Shown: positions 23,068 to 35,629, counted from the stretch's first letter. The stretch: 64,000 nt of DNA from Pseudophaeomoniella oleicola (GCA_003868215.1 QWDQ01000011.1:62001-126000), one strand, 5' to 3'. Numbers and translations: made by a program. Notes: a model not told the origin generated them from the letters alone.

Positions 23068-25502
23068 ATGCCACCTCCGAAGTTGAGGTCCGAGGTAGAT
23101 CTAGCAGAAATATCTAGAGATATCGAAAGCGAAGTCCTTGATGCAAGCCTTGATAAGTACCAGTATGTCCAATTAACGTTAGCTTTGCGAGTGATATGCT
23201 GACCAGAAGAAGGCTCTATCTCGATCAGCTCGATGCTTCCCGAGCGCACTTGGACGGACTATTGAATGACACGGCGGCGACACTTGAGACACTTTCCGAA
23301 TTGACAGAATCCTTCAAAGTCGTCGAGTTGCAGACATCGGCCATTCAGACTCAGTCAGAAGGTCTCCTATCGGAGCAGACCAACAGTGAGAGACTGGCTG
23401 GTCAGATCAGAGAACAGCTTCGCTATTATGAATACCTTGAGCCCATTACGAGACGGCTCAATGCACCGAGTGCTGGCGCCATGGTACGATCCCGGGGATT
23501 CTCGGAGATGTTGGTACAGTTGGATGAAGCCCTTGACTACATGCAAGCTCATCCAAAGCAAAAAGAAGCAGAAACATACAGAGCACGGTACAAACACCTT
23601 TTGACAAGGGCACTTACACTTATTCGCGGACACTTCGTTGGGGCCTTGAAGGAGACAGCAGCTGAGGTACAGAAACGCATAGCCGACAAGCAGCTGAACG
23701 ATACCACGATGCCGGCTCTTTTATATGCCAAGTTCAGAGTCGGCGCGGAAGAGATGAAGAGTCTTGGATTAGAGATACAGAAAAGAGCAGCTCCGCCTGC
23801 GGATGCTGATCCAGAGGTCGAAGGAGAGTACCAAAGTCTCATGAACGAGTTGCATCATAACTTTGCTTCTGTTCGAGGCAGACTTATCCTCCCACTCGTT
23901 AGAAAGAAGCTTGCAGATATCTCCCAAGCACCCAGTACTTCGGAGGATCTTATCAAATTTGCTCGAGCGAGCATTAGCTATATACGCGGTATCTGTCTGG
24001 ATGAGTTCGACTTATGGTTAGAGTACTTTCATGGATATCGGGATGTCTACGAGTGGCTCGAGTCACTGGTCGAACCGTTATATGATCATCTCCGGCCGCG
24101 TATCATACACGAAACGAAGCTCACCAAGCTTTGCCAGCTTTGCATACTTCTACAGACACGTTACATGATGCAAGACCAGGATGACGAGAACGATACCCTG
24201 CCAGACCCCAATCAACTTGACTTCGCTATCCTTATTCGACCGGCATTGGAAGATACGCAGACGCGCATTGTTTTCAGGACTCAAGCCATTGTCCACAATG
24301 AGATCGAACTTCATAAGCCCAGGCCGGACGATCTCGACTACCCCCAACGACTAAATCGGCACCAAAGCCCGCAACAACAGAAGGGCCCTGTCCTTTCTGG
24401 ACGTAAAGGCTCTCTGCCACCGACCACACCGACAATGCCTATGCCTCGAAATCCTTTGGCGGCTGATGGTGATATATCCGATGATGATGATTCATACAGC
24501 ACTGCGGCTGCCATGTCGTATGGGGCACCATCAACTCTACACCGTCAGACCATGTACCCAACTCTAGACTTGTGTCTCACTCTGTTGACGCGTCTGCATC
24601 GCCTGATTAATACTAATATATTTGACGATCTGGCACATCAGATCGTTCACCAGACCCTGATATCACTCACAACGGCCTCTAATTCCATCCCGCCGCCTAA
24701 AACTCCGGCTCCGGAAGACCCTAAAAGCCCTTCAGTACAGCCTCCACCCTCAACTTCGTCCAACCTCTTTCTCCTCACTCATCTCCTACATCTCAAGACG
24801 CACCTCCTTGCCTTCGACATTTCCAGCGGCAATACGAACCCTGATATCTCGGTCGATTTCTCCGGTCCACTCTCTACATTCCACGAACTTCGTGAAAGGG
24901 GCGGTCTTTTCAACCCCGTCAACTTGATGCGGCTTGTCGCAAATGGCACCCTTCTCCCTCGCGTCGTTGAAAATATGCTCGACGCGAAACAGGAACTTGA
25001 CGGAAATCTGCGCACAGCAATCAACGACTTCGTAGGTGACTGGAGTTCAGCCATGACCAAGGAATTACAGACCGTCACCAGACCCACAACTCCCAAAAAG
25101 CAACAACCGAACACAAAATCTGCGTCCGCCGCTGCCGCACAAATGGCGACCGACACCCGCAACCTAATAAGCAGCCACGTCCCCATCCTGCGCGCCACTC
25201 TCGACGAATGGATCCCCGAATCCCGCGTTAAAGAAACTCTCGTCGCCGCCGTCATGGAGAACGTCGTGCGCGCCTACGAACTGTGGTTCGACGGCCTCGT
25301 TTCAAGCGGTATCGTCAGCGCGGGTGCCGCAGCCGCTGGACGCAAAGGCAAAAGGCGAGAGGACGACGTCTGGGACGTTGATGGGTTTGAGGAGTGGGCC
25401 GGGAGCGTCTTTCAGGTTTCTAGTATTGCTTTTCAAGGGATTGGGAATGGTGGTGATGATGACGATGAGATGGATGATGGAGAGGATGATAGGAGTGTAT
25501 GA
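23068..25502 (+). CDS. COG3: Conserved oligomeric Golgi complex subunit 3
   Basis: Exons 23068-23162 and 23207-25502, 796 residues. The helical N-terminal region (VVELQTSAIQTQSEGLL, then YYEYLEPITRRLNAPSAG, then HFVGALKETAAEVQKRI) and the central block SISYIRGICLDEFDLWLEYF are typical Sec34/COG3. Low-complexity acidic and Ser/Pro insertions lie at about residues 390-450 and 500-525. COG is the tether for retrograde vesicles at the cis-Golgi; Cog3 belongs to lobe A. Filamentous-fungal relatives start with roughly 100 further residues that I could not find upstream, so the start at 23068 is the weakest point: the real protein may have an unseen upstream exon or be naturally short. Confidence 0.87.
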
Positions 25503-25913
25503 GATTTGGGGGAAGCGGGAGAAGGATCATAGATATGATGGTACGAGATTCGCCGGCGCGCATGGAATTCGCGTACTTAAGAGAAAAGAAGATTCCACCA
25601 TTCGGAATATTTAAAGATATATCTTTTCAAAAATCAAGTTGGTAGTCTGCCAGTACAGTTCAACCATGTGATGTGCCATGACAGATCTTTTCAGACGAGT
25701 CATGCACTTATATATCCTCATAGTACAGATGGTCTTAAATCGTCCATCGATTGACATTCCAGATTTTCTCGTACTAGCACACTTGAAGTCAGAAACCATG
25801 GGGGGAAATCGACCCTGCAGAAAAGAGAAAGAAAACAGACAGAACGCCAGACGCAACCACCCTATTTCACGCCCAAGGGAATCAATCACACAAAATCACC
25901 ATTTGCGTTGAAA
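25503..25913. other. Convergent region COG3/NOP56
   Basis: 411 bp between two stop codons, with no gene or repeat recognised; expected to hold both 3' untranslated regions. Confidence 0.5.
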
Positions 25914-27583
25914 TCAAGCCGCAACCTCCGAGTGTCTCTTCTTCTTTTTCTTCTTTCCATCCTCTCCTGCCTCTGAGACTTCTGAATGCCTCTTCTTCTT
26001 CTTCTCCTTCTTTGACTCGGCTTCTCCATCTACAAGCTCTGCGACCTCGGAATCCCGCTTCCTCTTTTTCTCTTTCTTGTCCTTCTTCTTATCCTTCTTT
26101 TCGGCTGCTGGGGCTGCGAGTTGGTTGCTGTCAAGGTTGTCATCTGGGTTGTCAACGTCCATGTTTGCCAAAACGGTGTCCATGGCAGTTTGCTAAATAG
26201 TGTTAGTGGAGTAATGAGGTAGAGCAGTAAAGGAATCGCTTACCATAGCAACTGCATTCTTGGTTGGTTGAGCACCACTGGCATAGAAGTCCAATCTCTC
26301 CTCTACTTGCTTCTTCAAGGCTTCTCCGAACACCGTCGATGGAGTCTCCGAGAAATTGTCGATTCTGGAGGCAATCGAACATTTGTTGGCGAGGAAGCGC
26401 GATATTCTGCCCTTGTTCTTCTGACCGGCACGTCCAATGAATGATGAATGATAAAGGAGACCATATTTCGGCGTGTTTCCCTTCGTCTTCAAAGCTCGGA
26501 AGAGAGCCTTCTCCGCACCAAGAATCTGGACTGTAGAGGCTGGGTATTTGGAAAGATTGGTCAAGCTTCCGGCATGAGAAATCAGTCGAGCGCCCACAAT
26601 GTCACCAATGAGTGCTGAAAGGTTAGGAGCAACAACACCCATCTTAGAGGCGAGATAGCTGTGCAAAGACTTGCGGTAGTTCGTAAGACTGGCAACACGC
26701 TCAGCAAAATGCGTGACATTTTCCATATCGGTGACTCCAATCTCCTGGCCCATACTTGTCTGAGCAGCGTGGATGATGGCCTTTGCAACATCCTCGTCAT
26801 CGTCCACTAGTGCTGCAAGATCATGCAGGCTGTCCTCAGAGAGTGTTTTCTTATCCTTCACGAAGAGTGCAACACGAGCATATTTATAGTTATCGGAGAC
26901 GATCTTGACCAGCTCTGGGAAATGCCACGAGTACCATTCACGGACACGCATAGAGAATGTGTTGATGGCCTTGTCGAGTTGATCCAAGATAGCGATGGCC
27001 TGAATGATATGGTTGTCATTCTTCTGTACCGAGAACTTGACCTTCGCTCGTGAGTAAGCATGACCGAGACCGAGCTGAGCAGTGTTGGTATCACCCTCCC
27101 TCAGCTGCTTCAACAACTTATCCGAATGCTGTCTGATCCCCCGAAGCATGTCCCCGGTGACCTCATCAGTATCACCCGTCTCGCATTCTAGGCCTGGAAA
27201 GGAGGATTTGATACTGCCGGCAAGGATCTTGTCCGAGACACCGAGAGTAACCTTGGCCTTCTTGCCCGATTTAGGGAGATTGAGTTCCAAGAACGATCGT
27301 AAATATTCGGAGGCGATACCTTCAGAAATATCGTGAAGCTCTTCCAATGCTTGCTTTCCACTCCTACACGAGATATCATTAGTTAATCTTCAGCGACTGA
27401 GATCTAGGTCTCATACTCAAATGGCAGAAAGCTTTTCAGCTCAACCATTTTCCCAAATTTCGCCAAATCCTGGGTCGCAGCTTGGACTTCTTTCAAGCGA
27501 TTTCCTACAGTATCCTGCTCATGGGCCACTTGGAAGATTGCGTAGCCCATTGGCCCTTCATGGAGAAGGAAGTGATTCGACAT
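25914..27583 (-). CDS. NOP56: Box C/D snoRNP core protein Nop56
   Basis: Three exons close in frame: 27583-27417, 27363-26244 and 26192-25914, 521 residues. The first exon gives the NOP5NT start ([19 protein letters not shown], then [20 protein letters not shown]). The second holds the coiled-coil and Nop domain ([60 protein letters not shown]). The third is the Lys/Glu-rich KKE/D tail with three RHSEV or RDSEV motifs. Nop56 pairs with Nop58 and fibrillarin in the nucleolus to guide 2'-O-methylation of rRNA. The divergent partner is CCT6, 424 bp away. Confidence 0.96.
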
Positions 27584-28007
27584 CTTTTCTGGTCAATCTC
27601 GAGGATTGTGAGAGGATCGGAAAATGTAGAACGAGCGCAAGTCCACGCTGCTGTGGACGACCTCAGCCGGCAGCTGACACAACTCAATAAGGCTTGCCGC
27701 CGAATTAATGATATACTAGTATCGCAGGGGGTCCTTAGATACTATAACGATATGGCGACGTTGGTTCACGCTTGTCGAGATCTTTGAGGTTGTCGCACAA
27801 AAATTCTAGCTCCAGTTGCGGGACGAAATTGGAAATCTTGCCCCACATATTCTTTTGGTGACCGCTCGTCGATTTGGGATGACCCGCGTCGCGAAATCTT
27901 GTGTAGGTCGGAACCATCATTTTGTACGAGAGCAGAATATCTGATTAAGAAAGTGGTTCAGCTTTCACACATACACATTCTTGCCGGAGTATACGTGAGT
28001 CGTCAGG
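27584..28007. other. Divergent promoter region NOP56/CCT6
   Basis: 424 bp between two start codons. No gene; no clear TATA or known ribosome-biogenesis element could be picked out by eye. Confidence 0.5.
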
Positions 28008-29734
28008 ATGTCGGCTACACAGCTTCTCAATCCAAAGGCTGAGTCGAGAGTATGTTCGCACCCGCAAGACAGTATTGCAACAGCTAACACCCCCACCAGA
28101 GACGAGGCGAAGCTCTCCGGGTTAACATCAATGCCGGAGAAGGTCTACAAGATGTTTTGAAATCAAACTTGGGCCCTAAGGGAACGATCAAAATGTTGGT
28201 CGACGGTGCCGGAGGGGTATGTTAATCCTCAACCTTGCGAAGGAACCGCCTGACTGAACGCTTACAGATCAAACTTACCAAAGATGGGGCCGTTCTACTG
28301 AAGGAGATGCAGGTAACGAATCCAACCGCTGTTATGATTGCGAGAGCCGCCACGGCACAAGACGACATTGTCGGGGACGGCACTACGTCAGTAGTGTTGA
28401 TGGTGGGTGAGCTTCTCAAGCAGGCAGACAGATATATCCAGGAAGGACTGCATCCAAGAATAATAACAGACGGCTACGACATTGCGAAGACGGAGACTCT
28501 CAAATTCCTCGACCAGATCAAGATACAACGGGAAGTAGACAGGGAGCTGTTATTGTCCGTTGCGAAGACTTCTTTAGCCACCAAGCTCAATGCTACGTTA
28601 GCTGAGCATCTTACACCGTCAATTGTGGATGCTGTCCTTGCAATCTCGAAACCACCGGCGAAGCCAGATCTACATATGATTGAGATAATGAAAATGCAAC
28701 ACAGAACGGCGTCGGAGACCCAGCTGATACGAGGCCTGGCTCTTGATCACGGCGCACGTCACCCAGATATGCCAAAACGTCTCGAGAATGCTTTTATCCT
28801 CACTCTTAACGTCAGTTTAGAATACGAAAAGTCCGAGATCAACTCCGGTTTCTTCTACAACAGCGCCGAACAAAGGGACAAACTCGTCGCTTCTGAGAGA
28901 CGTTTTGTGGACGAAAAGCTTCGCAAGATTGTCGATCTGAAGAACCAAGTCTGTGGCAATGATTCGAAGAAGAGCTTCGTTGTCATCAATCAAAAGGGTA
29001 TTGATCCCCTGTCCCTGGATGTCCTGGTCAAGAACGGCATCATGGCTCTGCGCCGGGCTAAACGCCGCAACATGGAACGACTACAATTGGTTTGTGGTGG
29101 TCAGGCTCAGAACAGCGTCGACGACCTTGACCCATCTGTTCTCGGTTGGGCTGGCCTTGTTTATGAACACACTCTCGGTGAGGAAAAGTACACCTTCGTT
29201 GAAGAGGTCAAGGATCCGAAATCCGTCACTCTCCTCATTAAAGGTCCAAACCAACATACCATCAACCAAATCACTGATGCTGTCCGCGATGGTCTCCGGT
29301 CAGTCTACAATACCATTGTCGACCGCTGTGTCGTACCTGGAGGTGGTGCTTTCCAGATGGCCGCCGCTACTCACCTTTCCTCAGATGCCTTCCGCAAGAC
29401 CGTCAAAGGTAAAGCGAAGTGGGGTGTTGCCGCTTTCGCAGATGCACTTCTTGTCATACCTAAGACGCTGGCAGCTAACGCAGGTCACGACATTCAGGAT
29501 GCTCTGGCGGCGTTACAGGAGGAGCACGACGAGGGTAATATTGTGGGCTTGGATCTGACCACCGGTGAGCCGATGGATCCGGTGCAGGAAGGAGTATTTG
29601 ATGGCTTCAGGGTTATCAGAAATTGTGTGGCAAGCAGTCAAGGAATCGCAAGTAATCTTTTGCTGTGCGACGAGATATTGAAAGCCCGCCAGATGGGTGG
29701 AAAGGGAGGACCCGGAGGACCAGGGGACGAATGA
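28008..29734 (+). CDS. CCT6: Chaperonin CCT/TRiC subunit zeta
   Basis: Exons 28008-28049, 28100-28216 and 28268-29734, 541 residues, matching the yeast length (546). N-terminus [20 protein letters not shown] is typical of zeta subunits. Group II chaperonin motifs are present: [29 protein letters not shown], the nucleotide motif GDGTTSV, and VVPGGGAFQ. The C-terminus is the Gly-rich tail [12 protein letters not shown]. The subunit is one of eight in the cytosolic ring that folds actin, tubulin and other proteins. Two early introns (50 and 51 nt) lie within the first 55 codons. Confidence 0.97.
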
Positions 29735-30085
29735 ATTAAGACATAACATAAAAAGGACAGGATTATCCATCTAGAGGTGGACAAGACGTCCGCTGGATGT
29801 TGGCTCATGAGTCCTATACCTCAAGGCACAAAAGCTAGATGTACAATACAGCTGGGACCTTGAATCCCTATAATGTTGACGCCGATGCAGACCCAAATAT
29901 CCCGTAGCAATTGAGAGATTTTGCTGCACGATCGATGGGGATAGTGTATACCCGATGTACAATGTACAAAGTGCATTCTTCCCCACTTGTAAAAATGTAA
30001 GACTACGAATACACTCTTCGCAATGAGAATATATAAATCCAGGTGGAGGGGCATATCAGGTAGTACTACGTATGAGCAATATTGG

Positions 30086-30184
30086 GTACCTTAGGTATAT
30101 CATTTAAGACAGAACTGGATAGGTACATACCTACCTAGGTACCTAGGTACGTAGTAGTCAGTCGACGGTCGATACCTAAGGTAC
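30086..30184. repeat. Nested inverted repeat around a tandem ACCTAGGT palindrome
   Basis: Arms GTACCTTAGGTAT (30086-30098) and ATACCTAAGGTAC (30172-30184) are perfect reverse complements. Between them lies TACCTAGGTACCTAGGTA (30132-30149), an 18-bp perfect palindrome made of two ACCTAGGT octamers. The DNA could extrude as a hairpin; no coding capacity. Confidence 0.8.
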
Positions 30185-30205
30185 ATACATACATACATAC
30201 ATACA
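30182..30205 (+). repeat. TACA tetranucleotide microsatellite
   Basis: Six uninterrupted TACA units directly abut the right arm of the inverted repeat. Confidence 0.9.
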
Positions 30206-30725
30206 CGAGCCAATCGCTGATAATTACTATGTGCTTACCTTATATATGTACCGCCAGACTGATGATAAAAAGAAACATCTCCGATGATGCATGTGCCTTA
30301 TCTTCATGCCTACGTTGGGGTCGAAATCGCCGCACGAATAGCAGGTGCAGATAGGTAAGAATGCCCTGCAGGAGAAGGAAAATAAAGGAGCTTTATAACA
30401 GGGATGTACAGTACAAGTTTGCTCATTCCATCATCGAGCTTTGATTATGTGTAGTGATGGCTATGAAGTATTTCCCCTTGATTCGACAGTTTCAGCACAC
30501 ACCCGGTTTACGTTTCACCGGCTGTTCCTTGGGGCTTTCCTGTAGATAGCGAAAATGGTCGAATCAGGTTCACGCCAGAGATCAAATCAGACCCAATGCA
30601 GCAGGTAAGTGTTAAGTGTAAGAAGACAAAGATGGAAATTGGGGTTCGAGGGCCTAAAAGCGCCAAAACACCAAAAGGTCTATCACCAGTTCCGGCTCCT
30701 TGTCCGTACTGTTGCCCCATAACGT

Positions 30726-32679
30726 CTACATGCCCTCGAAGTCACCGCCGGCATCGTCCTCATCCATATCGCCCTCTTGAATTTCTTTGGCGAGTTCACG
30801 CTCACGTTCACGAGCTTCTTGGGCGTTCTTGAGCTCAAGACGGTGCTGGTTCATTGGGAAACGCATCGCCTGCGCATTGTCAGTAAGTCGAGGGGAAAGA
30901 AACAATGTGGAACATACCTTGACGCTTTCATCATGCAAAGTTAAACAGGCTCTAATTCTGTCGTGGAAAGCTTCTCCAGGTTCGCGAGTGGCGTAGACAT
31001 CACCAACCTCCTTGCTCTTCATGAAGCCACGTTCATGGTCGATCGTAGCTTCGATGACACCGTCCCGAATAGCTTTAGCCACGATGTACTCGGCCGATTC
31101 CTCGCTTTCTAACCCTAGTCGAAGGCAGATATCGCGAAGGGAGATGCGCGAATACGATAATGACATCATTCGGATACCGGTTTTGATGACATTTTGCCTC
31201 AATCGAATAATGAGCGTATATGTTCCATCTCGTCGGAAAGTACCATCATGCTTCTGGACCACACTCAAGAACGTGTCCAGATCACCAGCGCTTACCGCTT
31301 GGACAAGTTCTAGATATGGTGCCAGGGCGCGCTCCAATGAAGGTTGACGGAAGAGTGCTCGATCTGGAATGTCGCCCATGAGCAATTCTACAACGACAAG
31401 CAATTTGTGTGACGCTTGGTAAAATCCTCCTGCATTGTAAGTAGATGGAGATTTGCGAGTTGCACCAATCAGATGCTCGTGAGCCTCTGTATAGGAAAGC
31501 TGGATTGCTCTAATGCGACCGAGATAATAGAGGTACCGGGCCACCTGGTTATTTGATGCGCCTGACGGAAACTCAGTGTGGGAGACCAAAAGGTCTGCTT
31601 GCGTAATGTGCGACGTGGACAAGTAGTTGCGAAGTAGAAGCGTAGTGACAGTGGCTTGAATGTCTTGATCCTTGCGAAGCACAGAGGTACGAAGAGCTGC
31701 CAACAATGGTTGCCGAATAGAGATGACGGAGGCTATTGGGGACGGGGGAAGCGGCGCCTTTTGCTCGTAAAACAGAGAATAGTAGAAGTAAACCCGGGCT
31801 GATAGGGAATCCAATGTTCGTCGGTTGAGTGTACGTAAACGGTCCACCAGCGCGTCTGAAAATTTGACTCCTTGATCTGTGGCTTTGTGATCAAAAAGAT
31901 AGACTTGACACAAAATAGCAAGATAGACGTCCACTTCTGGCAAATTCTCCTTCAAAGACGCAGAAGGCTTGCCGGATGTAGTCTTGCTGTATCCTGTCTG
32001 GCCGATCGATTCTAGCAGGAACTTCGCCGTCGGGCTCGAAGCTGGATATGAGTCATTTATGACATTGGCAATGACTTCCGCGGTCAGTTGCTTCCGAACT
32101 GATGAGATATGACGAAGGACTCTGAGGGTGAATCGAGGATCGAAATGAGATACGGCTCGTTCAAGGAGGGCGAAATTGGCTTTGATATCTGTTTATCTGT
32201 TTAGTTATTTGAGCCCTGGACTTGAAGCTCTGTAACCTACCCGTAACAGCTTTATTATGAGGATCTTCGACTACCTCGGCAGACTTCAAGTCTGCGTCCT
32301 CCGTTCCATCCATTGTGAGGTCACCTTCAGGATCTCCAGATAGCTTCTGGCCTTTCGAAGGAGGAACAACTACGGTCATCTCATCATCACCATCTTTGTC
32401 TTTGCCTCCCTTGCCGCGTGTTTTTGGGTTATCGTCTGCCATTTCAGCATCTTTTGTTCCATTGATACCGTTCTCGATCTGATCGGTGCCATTCGGCTGT
32501 TGTTTGTCGCCGCTCATCTCCTCAGCGACTGCGCTTTTGTTTGGCACGGACTTGCTCTTCGATGAGTTCGATCTTGTATGTGTAGGACGATCTTTGTTGT
32601 TCGAGCTTCGGGAGTCGGATCTAGGCTTTTCGCTGTTGGTAGAAGAGTTGGATCGTAGAGATCGTCTCTCAACGGGCAT
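30726..32679 (-). CDS. RPN3: 26S proteasome regulatory subunit Rpn3 (PSMD3)
   Basis: Exons 32679-32241, 32188-30918 and 30869-30726 close in frame for 617 residues. The first about 140 residues are charged and low-complexity and are longer than in yeast Rpn3 (523 residues). The body is helical repeats leading to the PCI domain (YLYYLGRIRAIQLSYTEAHE; LSYSRISLRDICLRLGLESE; GVIEATIDHERGFMKS). The C-terminus HRLELKNAQEARERERELAK with an acidic end is a family feature. Rpn3 is a non-catalytic lid subunit that scaffolds the deubiquitinating module of the 19S particle. It diverges from SPC34. Confidence 0.95.
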
Positions 32680-33182
32680 GTTTCGGACCTATTGTACAGA
32701 GCTTAAGTGACACCTGCAAGCTCTGTGACACGAAGCAGAGGAAAGGCAAGAGATGAGGACAATAAAAAGAGTGCACCAGTTCTGACTAGGTTAATGGACA
32801 AAGATATGCGAGGATTGCTGTGGGTTGAAGTGAAGGGGTTGATGGTTTGGGTGATGTCAAGGTGCAATGAGGATCAATGAAAGCATCAGTAGGCCGAAGC
32901 GTCTACGTCTGCGGACAAACTTAGTTTCCCCCATTCGTCACTGACTCAGCAACCACTCCTCCAAAATGCGCGTAGTCAACAAACCCGCTAGCGACCTGCG
33001 ATCGCGATGATCAGGATATATCAACAGAACTGCTGTACACTTCATATTGTATGTATTCAGTTGTGAATTTGTTTTCTCAAATCCTTTCATCTAGAAGGTT
33101 TCCAGAGACGAATTGTTTGTGGGCTCTGAAGCGCACAACTGTTTTGTATACGCGACAACACTATCCATAACACTACACCAAT
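32680..33182. other. Divergent region RPN3/SPC34
   Basis: 503 bp with no gene. No known proteasome element (PACE-like GGTGGCAAA) was found by eye. Confidence 0.45.
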
Positions 33183-34001
33183 ATGTCTCTATTGGAAAGC
33201 CACCTTGAACAGATATCCTTGTCATCTAGGGCTATTACAGATCTGCCGTGGGTACAATTGCAACCTTTGGCGTTGTAAAAAGCTTATACAGGTCACAGGT
33301 TTCCGCCAGCAGGAAGATTCACCAATGCCATTCTGGGAAAGCATGATATTACGACGTTAATTCGAGATACAGAAACGCATGAACGCGCATTGTTCCAGCT
33401 GCATTCTGATGCAGAGAGTCGAACATCGCGCAGGGCGACTAGAAGAGGCACGATGTTTCCTGGAGACGTAGACGGCTCAATGTATCCGCGTCAGCAGTCA
33501 GCAGTGGCACGTGTGCTAGGTGGAGACATGCTACGAGAGATTGAGAAGTCGACAGCGAATGCCCGGACCAAACAAGGCGCGAACTATGGTGGTATCAATG
33601 TTGAGGTGTTGCTTCGAGGAGCCGAAAAGCTCTGCAGAGTCTAGTAAGTTGATGGAGCTGGCATCATGGAGACGCTGAGCTGACAGAATAGTCCTGTCGA
33701 GGGTGCTGCAGCAAAGATCGCCTCTTTGAGGAATAGGTACAGCTCTGTGGCACAGTCGATTGCACAGTACGAGGCAAGAGTTACTCAGCAGACTGAACAA
33801 ATGGGCCGAATAAATCGTAATCAGGACTTCGCATCAGGATACCAGGTTGATGAAGAAGAGGACATGGGAGGAGAGCTAGTGGTGACGGAAGACGATCTGA
33901 TTGCTGAAGAACAGGAAATACAAGAGTTGGAAGCTAGAAAAAGAGCGCTCGAGGAGCGCGTGTCAGGTATGGAGAAAGACCTCGGCGGACTTTTGAGATG
34001 A
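33183..34001 (+). CDS. SPC34: DASH/Dam1 complex subunit Spc34
   Basis: Exons 33183-33247, 33299-33643 and 33692-34001, 239 residues. N-terminus MSLLESHLEQISLSSRAITD, then LPFPPAGRFTNAILGKHDIT and LIRDTETHERALF, are the family signature. The middle is PRQQSAVARVLGG, and the C-terminal 90 residues are coiled coil (SIAQYEARVTQQTEQMGRIN and EEQEIQELEARKRALEERVS). The donor of the first intron is GTGGGT, chosen over GTACAA because only it restores LPFPP. DASH forms rings on spindle microtubules and couples kinetochores to plus ends in fungi. Confidence 0.95.
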
Positions 34002-34843
34002 CAGACCCAAAGTGAGGGTTTCGAACACTTCAAAGCTTGAAGACTTGCATCGCCTACCTATCATGGGCTTGACGGAAAGCCTCGTTTGGATGCGCCAGGT
34101 CCAGTCCAGCACCTAGCTCCACGATTGGCACCTTCATCATGTATACCATCGAGTAAGTCCCATACTCGTCACACGCAATACACCACTGACATTACAAGAG
34201 GATCACTATTATCATCCGCGGCGCTCCCAAGGAAACGCAGAGGGAATCATATTAGGCCCAAAGAGCACCATCTGCTATGACTTTAGAGTGGAACGCGATG
34301 GTTGTGGTGACTTGGGAGTATAAGTATGGGGCTCATCCAAGTAATGGGCTCGGTCCTAGAGTGGCGGCTTATATACGATGTTATGCATATTGCCTGAATG
34401 ATACCATGATATATGAACACCTTGTCAGTTAAAAGTACCCTGAATTCGAGATGGCCATATGATTCCAGCCACTGCAATATAATAACATTTGATCAATGGT
34501 ATTAGTACTGTATCGGTCTTCCTTCCTAGTCTGTCATGCAGAATGATCGATTCCCGTGTCCCGCATCGGAACGTACTGTAGACTTAGAAGGAAAGCTAAG
34601 GTGGGTAGGTACGCATCACTGGACATACATTGTGATAGTTCGGTTCTAGGACAGAGAGCACAGAGCTTTCATCTGTGCTCAGGCCTGAAATAGTAGCTTC
34701 ATCAAGGCAACTGAGTCTGAATACAAGTAACGTGGGCTAGTGAATTACGCACATCTTGTAGATGATGGACGATTCATGAGGGGTTTCGCCTTGACCTCTC
34801 CTTTGGCAGAGGACACTATTAAGACTGGTCAGGCTACTACAAG
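34002..34843. other. Intergenic SPC34 to unknown gene
   Basis: 842 bp, both flanking genes on the plus strand. TACTGTA heptamers occur near 34507 and 34575. No gene recognised. Confidence 0.45.
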
Positions 34844-35629
34844 ATGTCTGGGCTCACGCCGCCAGCACTGTCCCTCACAGCATCGCCCAAGCGTAAACGG
34901 GGCCCTGCTTCGGTCGATCTAAGCTCACAGTCAGCCAATCTTCTCCCCCGGTTATCGACAGAGTTGAATCAGTCGGTAGCCGTTGATCTGGATGACTCTG
35001 GCAGTTCCCGCTCGGTCGTCGCCGGTGATCTACAACGTTTACAGATCTGCGATTCATGGGTTCAACAAGTATCGTACAAGGATGCGGGAAGGGCGCGAAA
35101 ACGAATTGCCCAAATGAGTCCTGAGCCCAATGCGCAACTACATGATCAAAAGTATATACCAAAAAGTATCCAAGATCAGGCATTTCCGAAAAGCGATAGG
35201 CTAGCAACGCATTCACATATTGCAGGTCACCAGCCGTTACCAGACCTTAATGGCATCGACTCAACCGACAGGAAGTTTTCCAGACCGCGAGCGCGGAGCA
35301 GATCTCCGCCTTTAGATGGAGACCCAGATGATAACCCACTTACATGGCACGAGTCTGAAATCACGGGACACGACCCAAAAGACCCAGAGGATGACGGCTA
35401 TGGTATCAATGGGATCGGCTTTAGACCTACACCTGCGTTGGCATGGTCACGATCGCAGAAGAGGAAGCAGCAAATTGCTGAATATAGAAGCAGGGAGGCT
35501 AAGGAAGCTAGGCAGAGGAGAAGCGAGCGAAGACGGAATGTGTCAGTTGATATTGCGCAACAAATGGAAATGGAGGGCGCAGAGAAATCAAGGGTTAGGT
35601 TCCAAGAGCCTATCCCGAACGAAAATTGA
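34844..35629 (+). CDS. Uncharacterised fungal protein with acidic-basic conserved core
   Basis: A single exon of 261 residues with no enzyme or membrane signature. The N-terminus carries a likely nuclear signal (SPKRKRG). The most constrained-looking part is residues about 165-225: DGDPDDNPLTWHESEITGHD, then GYGINGIGFRPTPALAWSRS, followed by a long basic helix (QKRKQQIAEYRSREAKEARQ, then RRSERRR). I recognise this arrangement as a recurring ascomycete protein without known function. It may be a nuclear or RNA-associated protein by composition, but that is inference. Its 3' end is 130 bp from that of COX20 on the other strand. Confidence 0.75.
   Translation: MSGLTPPALSLTASPKRKRGPASVDLSSQSANLLPRLSTELNQSVAVDLDDSGSSRSVVAGDLQRLQICDSWVQQVSYKDAGRARKRIAQMSPEPNAQLHDQKYIPKSIQDQAFPKSDRLATHSHIAGHQPLPDLNGIDSTDRKFSRPRARSRSPPLDGDPDDNPLTWHESEITGHDPKDPEDDGYGINGIGFRPTPALAWSRSQKRKQQIAEYRSREAKEARQRRSERRRNVSVDIAQQMEMEGAEKSRVRFQEPIPNEN

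Larger units (their letters stand above)
29735..30725. other. Convergent region CCT6/RPN3 with palindromes and microsatellite
   Basis: 991 bp between two 3' ends. It carries a 13-bp inverted repeat enclosing an 18-bp palindrome, followed by a TACA microsatellite, annotated separately. No gene recognised. Confidence 0.6.
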
